Shown here: positions 35,301-42,226 of the stretch, piece by piece
Numbering within the stretch: the first letter of the stretch is position 1
Layout of the letters: each line of letters starts with the position of its first letter
Made by a program: the position numbers and the translations under genes
The notes under the pieces: generated by a model
What the model was told of the DNA's origin: nothing
The model's input: the letters and a program-made list of their open reading frames with translations, nothing else
Database searches by the model: none
Assembly: GCA_018402565.1 (NCBI GenBank)
Contig: JAGYIQ010000004.1
Coordinates: 248,001 to 312,000 of the forward strand
Length of the DNA stretch: 64,000 bases
Direction of reading: 5' to 3'
Source: Pirellulaceae bacterium
GTDB lineage: Bacteria; Planctomycetota; Planctomycetia; Pirellulales; Pirellulaceae

Positions 35301-36456
35301 CTCCCTGCTCCGCATCGCTCGTTCGATGGAGCGACGCAACAGCGTGGGGTTCGGTGCCGTGACCGAGTACGACGAGATGTTTCGCAACGGGTTCTGCTCG
35401 ATGGTTCATGCCTTGGTGCTGGCCAACCAGGACAACGGCAGCGAAAACGGCGAGCGAGCCCGCAAGGCGCGAAAAAAAGCCGATGCTGTCGCGGAAGAAC
35501 GCCTGTTCCGGCAACTGGAACAGCTGACCGAATCGATGTTGAGTGCCTGGTTGAACCACAGCCGCACGCTGCGACTGAGCGTCTTGGAGAAAACCCTCGA
35601 CAACGATGCCTGGGACCTGACCGTGCGGTTCATCAAGCGTTATGGCGGGCAGATCTTCACGCAGGATTTCCTCAATGTGGGAAATATCCGCGCCGTCTTG
35701 CATCAAGGCGTCGAGGCCTGGCTGCGGTCCCTACAAGAGTCCAGCCAAGAGCTCGATTTGGAGCTATTGAACGATCTGGACCACGAGATCACCCTGACCG
35801 ATGCGGCCCGCTACCTCAGCCTGGTACTGGAAGCGGTGCTGGAGAACTTCAGCGAGTACCGCGACTACAACAGCACCACGACCCAATCCGATCGCGGCGA
35901 TTTGATTTATACCTTTATGGATTTTTTGCGTCTCCGCACCAAGTACGACCGAGTCGCCTGGCACTTGAAGCCGGTCGTCTGGGCTCACCAAGTCCTGGTC
36001 AAGAACCAATGCAATGGCGTGGCGGGACGCTGGAGAAGACAACTGTCCGAGCGGGTTGAGGGCGAGGCCGAACGCTACCTCAGCGAGCTGAAAAAACTGC
36101 AGGCCAAGTACTCGATGCGGATGCCAACCGTGGCCGATCGCTTGAGTGAACGCTTTGTCCAACCGCTGCATATCGATCGGCTGTGCGCTCTGGTCGAACC
36201 GGCCATTCACCACCCAGATACCGAAGCCGCCCAAGGCGCCTTCGAACTGCTGGAGAAAGAGGCCGAGGCGTTGACCAAACAACCCATGGGCGTCGGCCTG
36301 GAAGTCCCCGCCTGGTTGGTGCAACTGGAACAGGAAGTCGACCTGCAACGCCTGTCGTTGCCTGGTCACAACGGCATCGTCGCCGAGAGCCTCATCGATC
36401 CTCTGCCACTGGGGCGCGACTGGGTCCAACAGGAACTGGACCACCTGTCCGACTGA
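32308..36456 (+). CDS. Very large protein of unknown function (1382 aa) with acidic central hinge
   Basis: I do not recognise a domain. The protein has no signal peptide or membrane span and is largely helical, with Leu/Ala/Arg/Glu-rich segments. A strongly acidic linker at about residues 720-750 (DFDDEGDDDFDDEDLEEEEE) splits it into an N-terminal ~715-residue and a C-terminal ~620-residue part. Local features include GAGVSGSGPDSHDSTVTLSSLMP (part), AEKCVKRSLHECQADLL and RARKARKKADAVAEERLFRQ. The start is GTG at 32308, with AGG about 12 nt upstream. It stands alone between repeat regions. A cytoplasmic scaffold is a guess; homologues probably exist only in related planctomycetes. Confidence 0.7.
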   Translation: MEEKKRLTFPDLQVSLERVLGPLIFSSGHCEPQFFSALDQVFQVAVDGPGSRPGSGLEPSSNSPAGGAGDSWSTLVVVRRLLWEATEVLPGLSPAFADCRRAQRLIDFVFGRLLPAYREFHVDLFFHLSDADLFQPFFVGSCFEAALSLPDVDEWTDQDLQQVLNGLNDYVGYRPVATLEQVQHTTYAHERFRPVPVYIRGAGVATGPAQSLIKRSLEILQQVPANLLQEAYFDPGNLQELAIDVRAYDFDHPVNKRPNYHFGLWDPDRIDAQGNYTRFIVHQMMIEALLKRIEVSEQPREQAEFEVAGTLVGTILMGAGVSGSGPDSHDSTVTLSSLMPIIANYRDDYYDWLLETVHGPHRESLEKELQVKRQPFGGVRQHLNAELGARRATQVQHVQLSKIFAKMGYPAAAARQAAIVPVTSARMICQIDCLLASAAEKCVKRSLHECQADLLQIEQTVVRGIDCGALLDPWCLLGFDGNYPLFPAVENSVADHRADDLVGIVEHTLDIYSHLLAEAAVSDDSDLFMDVRANFSRMMQWWRKYAAHEVSSLQAVDAARILNAAELVAEALRLWKAAGAAAGDVRFWAQHASIFDSPKAYQLVVDALLERKDTVASQALLVHWLSQARDIGLVQGETSYHELVLAWLGLQQDRFNQAENFAQREAVWQQIRKFYDYLEVNADEYWQVPEFQVPADSDFGRGRSLDSAADRGGPPDATDADFDDEGDDDFDDEDLEEEEEDDALDPLFGAAYEDVVYTDSTDDGVEGPIYETDTSKQDALEAEADRIIDRLSFLNTLAILWFEASHIPLPVLSVEELSASDIEQVRQRNEVLETWINQAADYQTGLTRLLHHVLGMRLPKSSDVSALMEYDRLRLIKETLLDRITATNVEMHMAVVGLRSVQHGLAALIGDTPFGELPPSVSEPEWLRLFAGILTRNTEWVSRDFSGLLHELAEKPLLYVPLGRGGNADEMISTRVRQQCFQRALASLPLMGMFQATVSLLRIARSMERRNSVGFGAVTEYDEMFRNGFCSMVHALVLANQDNGSENGERARKARKKADAVAEERLFRQLEQLTESMLSAWLNHSRTLRLSVLEKTLDNDAWDLTVRFIKRYGGQIFTQDFLNVGNIRAVLHQGVEAWLRSLQESSQELDLELLNDLDHEITLTDAARYLSLVLEAVLENFSEYRDYNSTTTQSDRGDLIYTFMDFLRLRTKYDRVAWHLKPVVWAHQVLVKNQCNGVAGRWRRQLSERVEGEAERYLSELKKLQAKYSMRMPTVADRLSERFVQPLHIDRLCALVEPAIHHPDTEAAQGAFELLEKEAEALTKQPMGVGLEVPAWLVQLEQEVDLQRLSLPGHNGIVAESLIDPLPLGRDWVQQELDHLSD

Positions 36457-36482
36457 TTCTCCGCCGCCACGCCAGGAACCCC

Positions 36483-36562
36483 GGTTACGACAAGCTGGTC
36501 ACGACAAGCTGGTCACGACGAGCTGGTCACGACAAGCTGGTTACGACAAGCTGGTTACGACA
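36483..36562. repeat. 14-nt tandem array, about 5.7 copies, containing a stop codon
   Basis: Units GGTTACGACAAGCT / GGTCACGACAAGCT start at 36483, 36497, 36511, 36525, 36539 and (partial) 36553. The array begins 27 nt after the stop of the 1382-residue gene. The TAA stop of the convergent gene (complement of 36555-36557) lies in its last, partial unit. Confidence 0.9.
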
Positions 36563-37199
36563 CCCCGTGGGGCGGCCCCTCCAAGCGGATGTATTGGCCG
36601 AAGCGGTGCAGCTGCACGACCAACTCCGTCACGGTCGCTCCACCCGTTTGACCATCGTCGTGCGTTGTTGACAGTGGCTCCAGCATCTTCAGGAGCTGTT
36701 GCCACTCGCGCCATGGGGCGTAACCATTGACGGTGGCGTAATCCAGGTCATGGGTCCCGGCGAACAGGTTGCCCTCGATTCGCCACACGACCGTCGAGAT
36801 GCCGGAGTCGGCGGGTGGTCGCCACCCCGGTGTGGGAGCGGTCTTAACGAGCGAATCGTCGTCGCCCAACCACAACGTCTGCTGGTTCTCGGGCCCGACG
36901 GTCTGATGGCCGCAGACGACAAACGACCCGTCTCCCTCGACGTAGAACCGGCCGTCCTCCTCCAGCGCCGCCAAGATCGACTCGTAGCTCCGCCCCCAGG
37001 GTTGCAGCGTCTCGATCTGCAACGCGGTCACTCCGACCTGGCCCAACCGCGCGGCCGACGCCGGGGCAGTTGAGGTCGGGGCAGTTGAAGTCGGGGCGGT
37101 TGAAGCCGAACTGGTGGTGGCCCCCACAACCGACTCCGCGGCCGCCGCCAAGTTCCGGGGCAGTGCGTGTTGTAGGGAAGCGTTCAGGCCCAGCCACAT
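36555..37199 (-). CDS. Protein of unknown function (214 aa)
   Basis: No domain was recognised. Residues ~25-50 hold a short Ser/Thr/Ala/Pro repeat (TSTAPTSTAPAS) from a 15-nt DNA repeat. The remainder looks globular, with RFYVEGDGSFVVCGH, WLGDDDSLV, VVWRIEGNLFAGTHDLDYA and ELVVQLHRFGQYIRLEG, suggesting a beta-rich fold. There is no signal peptide. The ATG (MWLGLN) has AAGGAAC upstream; an earlier in-frame ATG at 37265 is less likely. Its stop codon is inside a 14-nt tandem array. It is divergent from the small coiled-coil membrane protein. Confidence 0.6.
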   Translation of the reverse strand: MWLGLNASLQHALPRNLAAAAESVVGATTSSASTAPTSTAPTSTAPASAARLGQVGVTALQIETLQPWGRSYESILAALEEDGRFYVEGDGSFVVCGHQTVGPENQQTLWLGDDDSLVKTAPTPGWRPPADSGISTVVWRIEGNLFAGTHDLDYATVNGYAPWREWQQLLKMLEPLSTTHDDGQTGGATVTELVVQLHRFGQYIRLEGPPHGVS

Positions 37200-37276
37200 G
37201 TTTTGTTCCTTTTCAGCTGTCAGGAATTCCAAGCCTCCGTTACAATCATCCGCAGATCCGTGCACTTGCCAACGCC

Positions 37277-37316
37277 GGGTCTGGTCGGCAGGGGGTCTGG
37301 TCGGCAGGGGGTCTGG
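37277..37316. repeat. 16-nt tandem repeat, 2.5 copies
   Basis: GGGTCTGGTCGGCAGG occurs at 37277 and 37293, with a half copy from 37309. It lies 39 nt upstream of the next start codon, in a divergent intergenic region. Confidence 0.85.
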
Positions 37317-37354
37317 AGAAAACAGGCAATACGAACTTCTGGAGAGGTTGCGAC

Positions 37355-37732
37355 ATGGACAACCTGGGCCCGTTGATTGGGGTCGGCCTCAGCCTGTTGG
37401 TACTGGGGTGGGTCATTTTCCGCCTGATTATTCGTCGTGGGCAGCGGCCTCGCTCCACTTCCCCGCAACAACAGTTGGTGGATGTTAAGCGCGAGTTCGA
37501 CAATCGGGGGGCGCGGGGCGAGCGGGCCTTGCGCGACGCACCGGCCGATATTTTGCGTTGGCAGGTGGAGGTCAACGAGCACTTGCGGGACGCTCGGGGC
37601 GATTTGGACACCAAGATTCAGTTGCTGGCGGCGACCGTCCGTTTGGCGGACCAACGCATCGCCGAACTCAAACGCCTGGTGGGGGCCGCCGAACAAGAAC
37701 TGGAGCGGACGGGGAGCGAGACCGTGGAGTAG
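37355..37732 (+). CDS. Small single-span membrane protein with coiled coil
   Basis: 125 residues. One membrane helix (LIGVGLSLLVLGWVIFRLII, residues ~7-26) is followed by an Arg-rich stretch and a charged helix predicted to form a coiled coil (residues ~65-120, DTKIQLLAATVRLADQRIAE). The ATG has GGAGAGG upstream. Family is unknown to me. The membrane-plus-coiled-coil shape suggests a small scaffold or adaptor. Confidence 0.65.
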   Translation: MDNLGPLIGVGLSLLVLGWVIFRLIIRRGQRPRSTSPQQQLVDVKREFDNRGARGERALRDAPADILRWQVEVNEHLRDARGDLDTKIQLLAATVRLADQRIAELKRLVGAAEQELERTGSETVE

Positions 37733-37823
37733 GTGGTCGAACAGACCAACCGGGCGGAAAACGGGCCATAAGTTAAGATAAATTAACGCCCCAGACGCTC
37801 CCAACTAGGGCTCGCCCCCCTCG

Positions 37824-37873
37824 ATGATTGACCCAATCATGGGGCATAATTAGCGACCGCAACCGCCGGTCGC
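37824..37873. other. Two hairpins upstream of the Na/Pi transporter
   Basis: ATGATTG/CAATCAT (37824-37830, 37834-37840) and GCGACCG/CGGTCGC (37853-37859, 37867-37873) can form perfect 7-bp stems 45-95 nt before the transporter start. Neither has a T-run. A leader regulatory role is possible but unproven. Confidence 0.35.
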
Positions 37874-37917
37874 GGCGTGAGCGTCTGTGATGTGGGCATT
37901 TGATTACGGAAACCAGC

Positions 37918-39624
37918 ATGATTGAGATTGTGACCCAGGCCGTTGTGATTCTGCTCAAAGTCATCGGCGGCTTAGGCGTCTTCATGTTGGGGATGAAGTT
38001 TTTATCCGAGGGCATCCAGACGGTGGCGGGGCCCAGTCTCCGGCGTTTGATCAGCCGTGTCACGGACAATCGCTTCTTGGCGACGGGCACGGGCACCCTG
38101 TTTACCCTGCTGGTGCAGAGTTCGTCGATTGCGACGGTCGTGATGGTGGGCTTGGTCAACGCCGGGTTGATGCAATTGCACCAGGCGGTGGGGTTCATCA
38201 TGGGTGCGAACATCGGCACCACGATCACGGGTTGGATTTTGATGTTCAAGGTCGGCGAGTTTGGTTTGCCGGTATTGGGGGCAGCGGCCTTGGTGTACGT
38301 GTTCGCCAAACGCGATCGCGTACGATTCATCGCCATGGCGGTGATGGGATTGGGCATGGTGTTTTTCGGGCTCCAGTTGATGAAAGATGGCGTCGCCCCT
38401 CTGAAGCAAATGGAAGGCATCAACGCGATGCTGGCGACCCTCAACGCCGACAGCTACTTCGGCATTTTGTTCTGCGTGGCGTTGGGATGCTTATTGACGT
38501 TCTTGGTCCAGAGCAGCAGCGCGGCGTTGGCCATTTTGGTGGCGGTGGCCTCGGAGGGGTTGATCTCCTTCCCAGCTGCAGCGGCCTTTATCTTGGGCGA
38601 AAACATCGGCACCACGATCACGGTGATCATCGCTTCGATTGGAGCCACGACCAACGCCAAACGCGCGGCCTTGGCTCACGTTCTATTCAACGTCATCGGT
38701 GTCACCTGGGTGGTCATCAGCTTCCCCATCGCCGTTCGCTTGGTCGCCTGGGGCGTGCAATCGGTGTACGGGGTGGATCCCCTGACAATGAACTTTGAGG
38801 CGTTTGCCGACAAGACCGAGTATGCCAAGATCATCACGGGCGGGATCGCCTCGATGCACACCAGTTTCAACATTTGCAACACGGCCCTGTTCTTGGCCTT
38901 TGTCCCACAGTTCGCTCGACTGTTGATGTGGTTGATTCCCGACACGGCGACAACCGAAGTCCCGCACCTGAGGTACCTGTCGGCGGGTAGCATGGAGAGC
39001 CCGGCGATTGGCATCGAGCAGAGCCGCCGCGAAATGGTGGTGATGGCTGAACGAACGGCGAAGCTCATGGAACACGTGCACTCCGCTTGTTACGACGACC
39101 AACTGACTCCCGAGAACTTCACTCAAATCAATACCGACGAGCAGACACTGGACAACATCGAACAGGAGATCGTGGCCTTCTTAACGCGGACGCTGCAGAG
39201 CACGGTTTCGGCCGAGGTCGTTGCGGAAGGGCAAGCCCAGTTGCGTTTGGCCCATGAACTTGAATCCATCGGCGATCACTTGGCCAACATCGCCAAGGAC
39301 TTCGAGCGACTCCAGCGTCAGGACTTGTCGCTTTCCTCCGAACAGCAAGGGGAGCTACGGGACCTGCATGCTCAGATTTTTGCTTATCTGGAGCAATTGG
39401 TCAGCGGCTATTCCAACAAATCGCTGCCTTCGGCCGACGAGGCGAAGGACGCCAGTCGCCGGATCGTCGACAGCATCAAGGAGCTGCGAGCGAAACAGAT
39501 GCAACGCGTGGTCGACACCAACTTGAATGCGGCCCTGACCTTGGCCTACACCGGCACTCTGACCCACTATCGCCGCATCCGTGGACATATCCTCAACGCC
39601 ATGCAAGCGGTCGCGAATGCCTAG
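37918..39624 (+). CDS. Na/Pi cotransporter family protein with C-terminal PhoU-like domain
   Basis: 568 residues. Two inverted transport repeats each show the QSSS motif: LLVQSSSIATVVMVGL with MGANIGTTITG, and FLVQSSSAALAILVAV with LGENIGTTIT. About eight to ten membrane helices lie in residues 1-330. The C-terminal ~200 residues are helical and PhoU-like (ERTAKLMEHVHSACYDD, LAHELESIGDHLANIAKDFERL in parts). Function: sodium-coupled phosphate transport, direction uncertain. The ATG at 37918 has GGAAA upstream. Its TAG stop is the terminal CTAG of a 145-bp palindromic element, and the protein ends VANA. Confidence 0.9.
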   Translation: MIEIVTQAVVILLKVIGGLGVFMLGMKFLSEGIQTVAGPSLRRLISRVTDNRFLATGTGTLFTLLVQSSSIATVVMVGLVNAGLMQLHQAVGFIMGANIGTTITGWILMFKVGEFGLPVLGAAALVYVFAKRDRVRFIAMAVMGLGMVFFGLQLMKDGVAPLKQMEGINAMLATLNADSYFGILFCVALGCLLTFLVQSSSAALAILVAVASEGLISFPAAAAFILGENIGTTITVIIASIGATTNAKRAALAHVLFNVIGVTWVVISFPIAVRLVAWGVQSVYGVDPLTMNFEAFADKTEYAKIITGGIASMHTSFNICNTALFLAFVPQFARLLMWLIPDTATTEVPHLRYLSAGSMESPAIGIEQSRREMVVMAERTAKLMEHVHSACYDDQLTPENFTQINTDEQTLDNIEQEIVAFLTRTLQSTVSAEVVAEGQAQLRLAHELESIGDHLANIAKDFERLQRQDLSLSSEQQGELRDLHAQIFAYLEQLVSGYSNKSLPSADEAKDASRRIVDSIKELRAKQMQRVVDTNLNAALTLAYTGTLTHYRRIRGHILNAMQAVANA

Positions 39625-39765
39625 TGCTTTGTCACAGCCAAAACTTGGGGTGTGGCAAAGAGGTCAGGCGTCAATTGTGCGAAGCACCCGCAGGGCCGTT
39701 CCGGCAATTGACGCCTGACCCCTTTACCACACCGATCCCAAAATTAAATTGTGACAAAGCACTAG
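39621..39765 (+). repeat. Complete 145-bp palindromic element with CTAG ends
   Basis: Both ends carry CTAGTGCTTTGTCACA as 16-bp perfect inverted repeats. After a diverged stretch, inner arms with GGTCAGGCGTCAATTG pair again around a loop of ~27 nt, so nearly the whole element can fold as one long hairpin. It has no coding capacity, so mobilisation would need a transposase in trans. It is the intact form of the element at 16745-16969. The stop codon of the Na/Pi gene is within its left CTAG. Confidence 0.92.
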
Positions 39766-39868
39766 GGCATGGTCGCTCACCGCCGGCAGGGTCCCGCCTA
39801 GTCGCTGGCGGGATCTCGCGACATAATCTCGGGCGTGGGCATTGACCTCGCTAATCCAAGGATCGACC

Positions 39869-40810
39869 GTGTTTTCCCTGCTGCGCCAAGTCCGACTGCT
39901 GTTGGAAATGATCCGCTTCAGCCACACGATCTTCGCCCTGCCCTTTGCCCTGATGGCGTTATTGATGGCCTGGCGCATGCCACTGCCCGATGACGCGATG
40001 GGCAGCTCGAACGGCGTGTGGGACGGCCTGAGGGGCCTGGCGGGTGTGCTGCTCTGCATGGTCGGGGCGCGGAGTGCCGCGATGGCGTTCAATCGCATTG
40101 TGGACCGAGACATCGACGCGGCCAACCCGCGCACCAAGCAGCGTCATATCCCCCGTGGAGACATCGGCTTGGGGACCGCCGTGACCTTCCTGCTCGCCGC
40201 GACCCTCGTCTTCTTCGCGGGCACGCTGTGCTTCTGGCCCAATTGGCTGCCGGCCGCCTTGGCCCTGCCCGTCTTGGCCGTGTTGCTCGGCTATAGCTTG
40301 GCCAAACGCTTCACCGCTTGGGCCCATTATTGGTTGGGCCTGGCCCTGAGCTTGGCGCCCCTCTGTGTCTGGGTGGCCATCCGTGGCCCGGTGGCTATGG
40401 AGCAACCCGGGGAGTGGGCCGCGGTTCTGGCTCTGGCCGCAGGTGTCTTCTTTTGGGTCGGGGGCTTCGACATTATCTACGCTTGCCAAGACGAACCGTC
40501 GGATCGCAGCGCGGGCTTGCACAGCATCCCCGTCTGGTTGGGCGTGCCCGGAGCCCTGCGGTTTGCAGCCGCCAGTCACGCGGTGGCGTTTCTGTGTTTC
40601 GCCGCATTGCCGTGGGTCGTGCCCCCCGCGCTGCAACTCTCCTGGCCGTACTTTGTGACGATGGCTGCGATCGGTATGCTATTGGCCTACCAGCACGCGA
40701 TCGTCAGCCCGACGGACCTGTCGCGAGTCAACCACGCGTTTTTCCACGTCAATGCCGTGATCAGCGTCAGCCTGTTGATCGCGGTGGGCTTGGACGTGTG
40801 GTGGTTGTAG
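39869..40810 (+). CDS. UbiA-family prenyltransferase (MqnP/UbiA-like)
   Basis: 313 residues, about eight or nine membrane helices. The two Asp-rich prenyl-diphosphate sites are NRIVDRDIDAANPRTKQR and DIIYACQDEPSDRSAGLHS. It should prenylate an aromatic ring, such as 4-hydroxybenzoate or the futalosine-pathway naphthoate precursor, in quinone biosynthesis. The DRDIDAANPRT form is typical of the MqnP/UbiA-like group common in bacteria using futalosine, so menaquinone synthesis is the better guess. The GTG at 39869 has AAGGA upstream; a TTG nine codons earlier is the alternative. pheA follows after 25 bp. Confidence 0.88.
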   Translation: MFSLLRQVRLLLEMIRFSHTIFALPFALMALLMAWRMPLPDDAMGSSNGVWDGLRGLAGVLLCMVGARSAAMAFNRIVDRDIDAANPRTKQRHIPRGDIGLGTAVTFLLAATLVFFAGTLCFWPNWLPAALALPVLAVLLGYSLAKRFTAWAHYWLGLALSLAPLCVWVAIRGPVAMEQPGEWAAVLALAAGVFFWVGGFDIIYACQDEPSDRSAGLHSIPVWLGVPGALRFAAASHAVAFLCFAALPWVVPPALQLSWPYFVTMAAIGMLLAYQHAIVSPTDLSRVNHAFFHVNAVISVSLLIAVGLDVWWL

Positions 40811-40835
40811 TGGAACCCGTGGAAGGAAGCCTGCC

Positions 40836-41927
40836 GTGGCGGATCTGACTGACCTACGTCAACAGATTGATTCAATTGATGCCCGCTTGGTCGAACTGCT
40901 CAATCAACGCGCGGAGTTTGTCGTGCAAGTCGGCAAAATCAAACGCTTGAATGGCACGCCGATCTATGCCCCGCATCGCGAACAGCAAGTGTTGCGGAAA
41001 GTGTTGGGACTGAGCAAAGGTCCACTGCCCGGCAAGACGATCGAGGCGATCTATCGCGAATTAATGAGCGGCAGCTTCCATCTGGAGCAACCCCTGCGGA
41101 TCGGCTATCTCGGTCCCGTCGGCAGCTACTCGCACTACGCCGCTGTCAAACATTTTGGCTCGAGTGTCGACTACGAGGACTTGCGAGCCGTGGAGGGCGT
41201 GTTCACCGAAGTCGCTCGCGGGCACGTGGATTACGGCTTGGTCCCGATCGAGAGCTCCTCGGGTGGAGGCGTCGCCGAGACGATGGATGCCTTCGGACAA
41301 TTCCATCAACAACTGAACATCTACGCCGAGGTCCAACTGGAATTGCGACGCTGCCTACTCAGCAACGTGTTGCCCAATAAAATCCAACGGATCTACTCGA
41401 CGTCCGAAGCCTTCGCGCACTGCCGCAAGTGGCTGGCTCTGCAATTCCCCGCCGCGGATCTGGTGGTGATGGACAGCACCGCCACCGCCGCCCAACGGGC
41501 CAAAGACGAAAGCGAATCGGCTGGCAACGTGGCCGCCATCGGCAATGAACTGGCGGGCGAGACCTACGGCTTGCACGCCCTGTTCCAAGATATCCAAGAT
41601 CAAGCCAACCACACGACAAGGTTCTTGGTCCTCTCCCGCCAGAAGACCGAACCGTCGGGTGACGACAAGACATCGCTGATGTTCGTCACGGCCGATCGTC
41701 CCGGTGCCCTGGTCGAGGTCCTGACGGTCTTCAAACAAGCCGGGGTCAACTTGACTCACATCGACAAACGCCCCAGTGGCCGCGTCAATTGGGAGTACAA
41801 GTTCTTTATCGATGCGACAGGCCACGCCGCCAATCCCGCGTTTGCCGAGATCATCGGCGAGGCCCGCGCCCACTGCAAAGAGATGACCGTCCTGGGCAGC
41901 TACCCCGCCGCCCGACGCGTCCTGTAA
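40836..41927 (+). CDS. pheA: Bifunctional chorismate mutase / prephenate dehydratase
   Basis: 363 residues. Domains in order: AroQ chorismate mutase (1-85, LRQQIDSIDARLVELLNQRA, APHREQQVL), prephenate dehydratase (90-275, IGYLGPVGSYSHYAA, YGLVPIESSSGG), and an ACT domain (280-355, LMFVTADRPGALVEVLTVF, HIDKRPSGRVNWEYKFFID) for phenylalanine feedback. It converts chorismate to phenylpyruvate. The GTG start has GGAAGGAAG upstream. It lies 25 bp after the UbiA gene, so the two are probably cotranscribed; both use chorismate-derived aromatic metabolism in a broad sense. Confidence 0.95.
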   Translation: MADLTDLRQQIDSIDARLVELLNQRAEFVVQVGKIKRLNGTPIYAPHREQQVLRKVLGLSKGPLPGKTIEAIYRELMSGSFHLEQPLRIGYLGPVGSYSHYAAVKHFGSSVDYEDLRAVEGVFTEVARGHVDYGLVPIESSSGGGVAETMDAFGQFHQQLNIYAEVQLELRRCLLSNVLPNKIQRIYSTSEAFAHCRKWLALQFPAADLVVMDSTATAAQRAKDESESAGNVAAIGNELAGETYGLHALFQDIQDQANHTTRFLVLSRQKTEPSGDDKTSLMFVTADRPGALVEVLTVFKQAGVNLTHIDKRPSGRVNWEYKFFIDATGHAANPAFAEIIGEARAHCKEMTVLGSYPAARRVL

Positions 41928-41952
41928 CCCAGACCACCCAACCCCAAGGGCT

Positions 41953-42108
41953 GGTTGATTTTGCCGTCGCCGAATGCGTTAAAAGGGCTTGTTGATTTTT
42001 CCAGACTTACTCGCGAATGGACTGCCCGATTCAAGAAAATCGGGCAAAAACACTGCGTTTTCGCCTCCATCGAAATGCTTGACGCATTCCGCTACGGAAA
42101 AATCAACC
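41953..42108. repeat. Inverted-repeat element, 28-bp imperfect ends, 156 bp
   Basis: The left end 41953-41980 (GGTTGATTTTGCCGTCGCCG onward) and right end 42081-42108 are inverted copies with four mismatches in 28. A second partial copy of the end (GTTGATTTTTCC) starts at about 41990. Inside, GCCCGATT/AATCGGGC (42024-42031, 42038-42045) forms a perfect 8-bp hairpin. No coding content. It lies between pheA and the class V aminotransferase. Confidence 0.85.
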
Positions 42109-42226
42109 AACCCGCATAGATTCCGCTGCATGACGACGGACAAGTCGCTCGCCGTTACGCGGCCCGATCCATGACTACCGAGTCGCCGCGACCGGCGTTT
42201 TCCACTTGCCACCAGGAGCCGAATTC

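Noticed and set aside
42024-42045. Intrinsic terminator after pheA
   Set aside because: The 8-bp hairpin lacks a T-run on the plus strand and is inside an inverted-repeat element, so it was described as part of that element.
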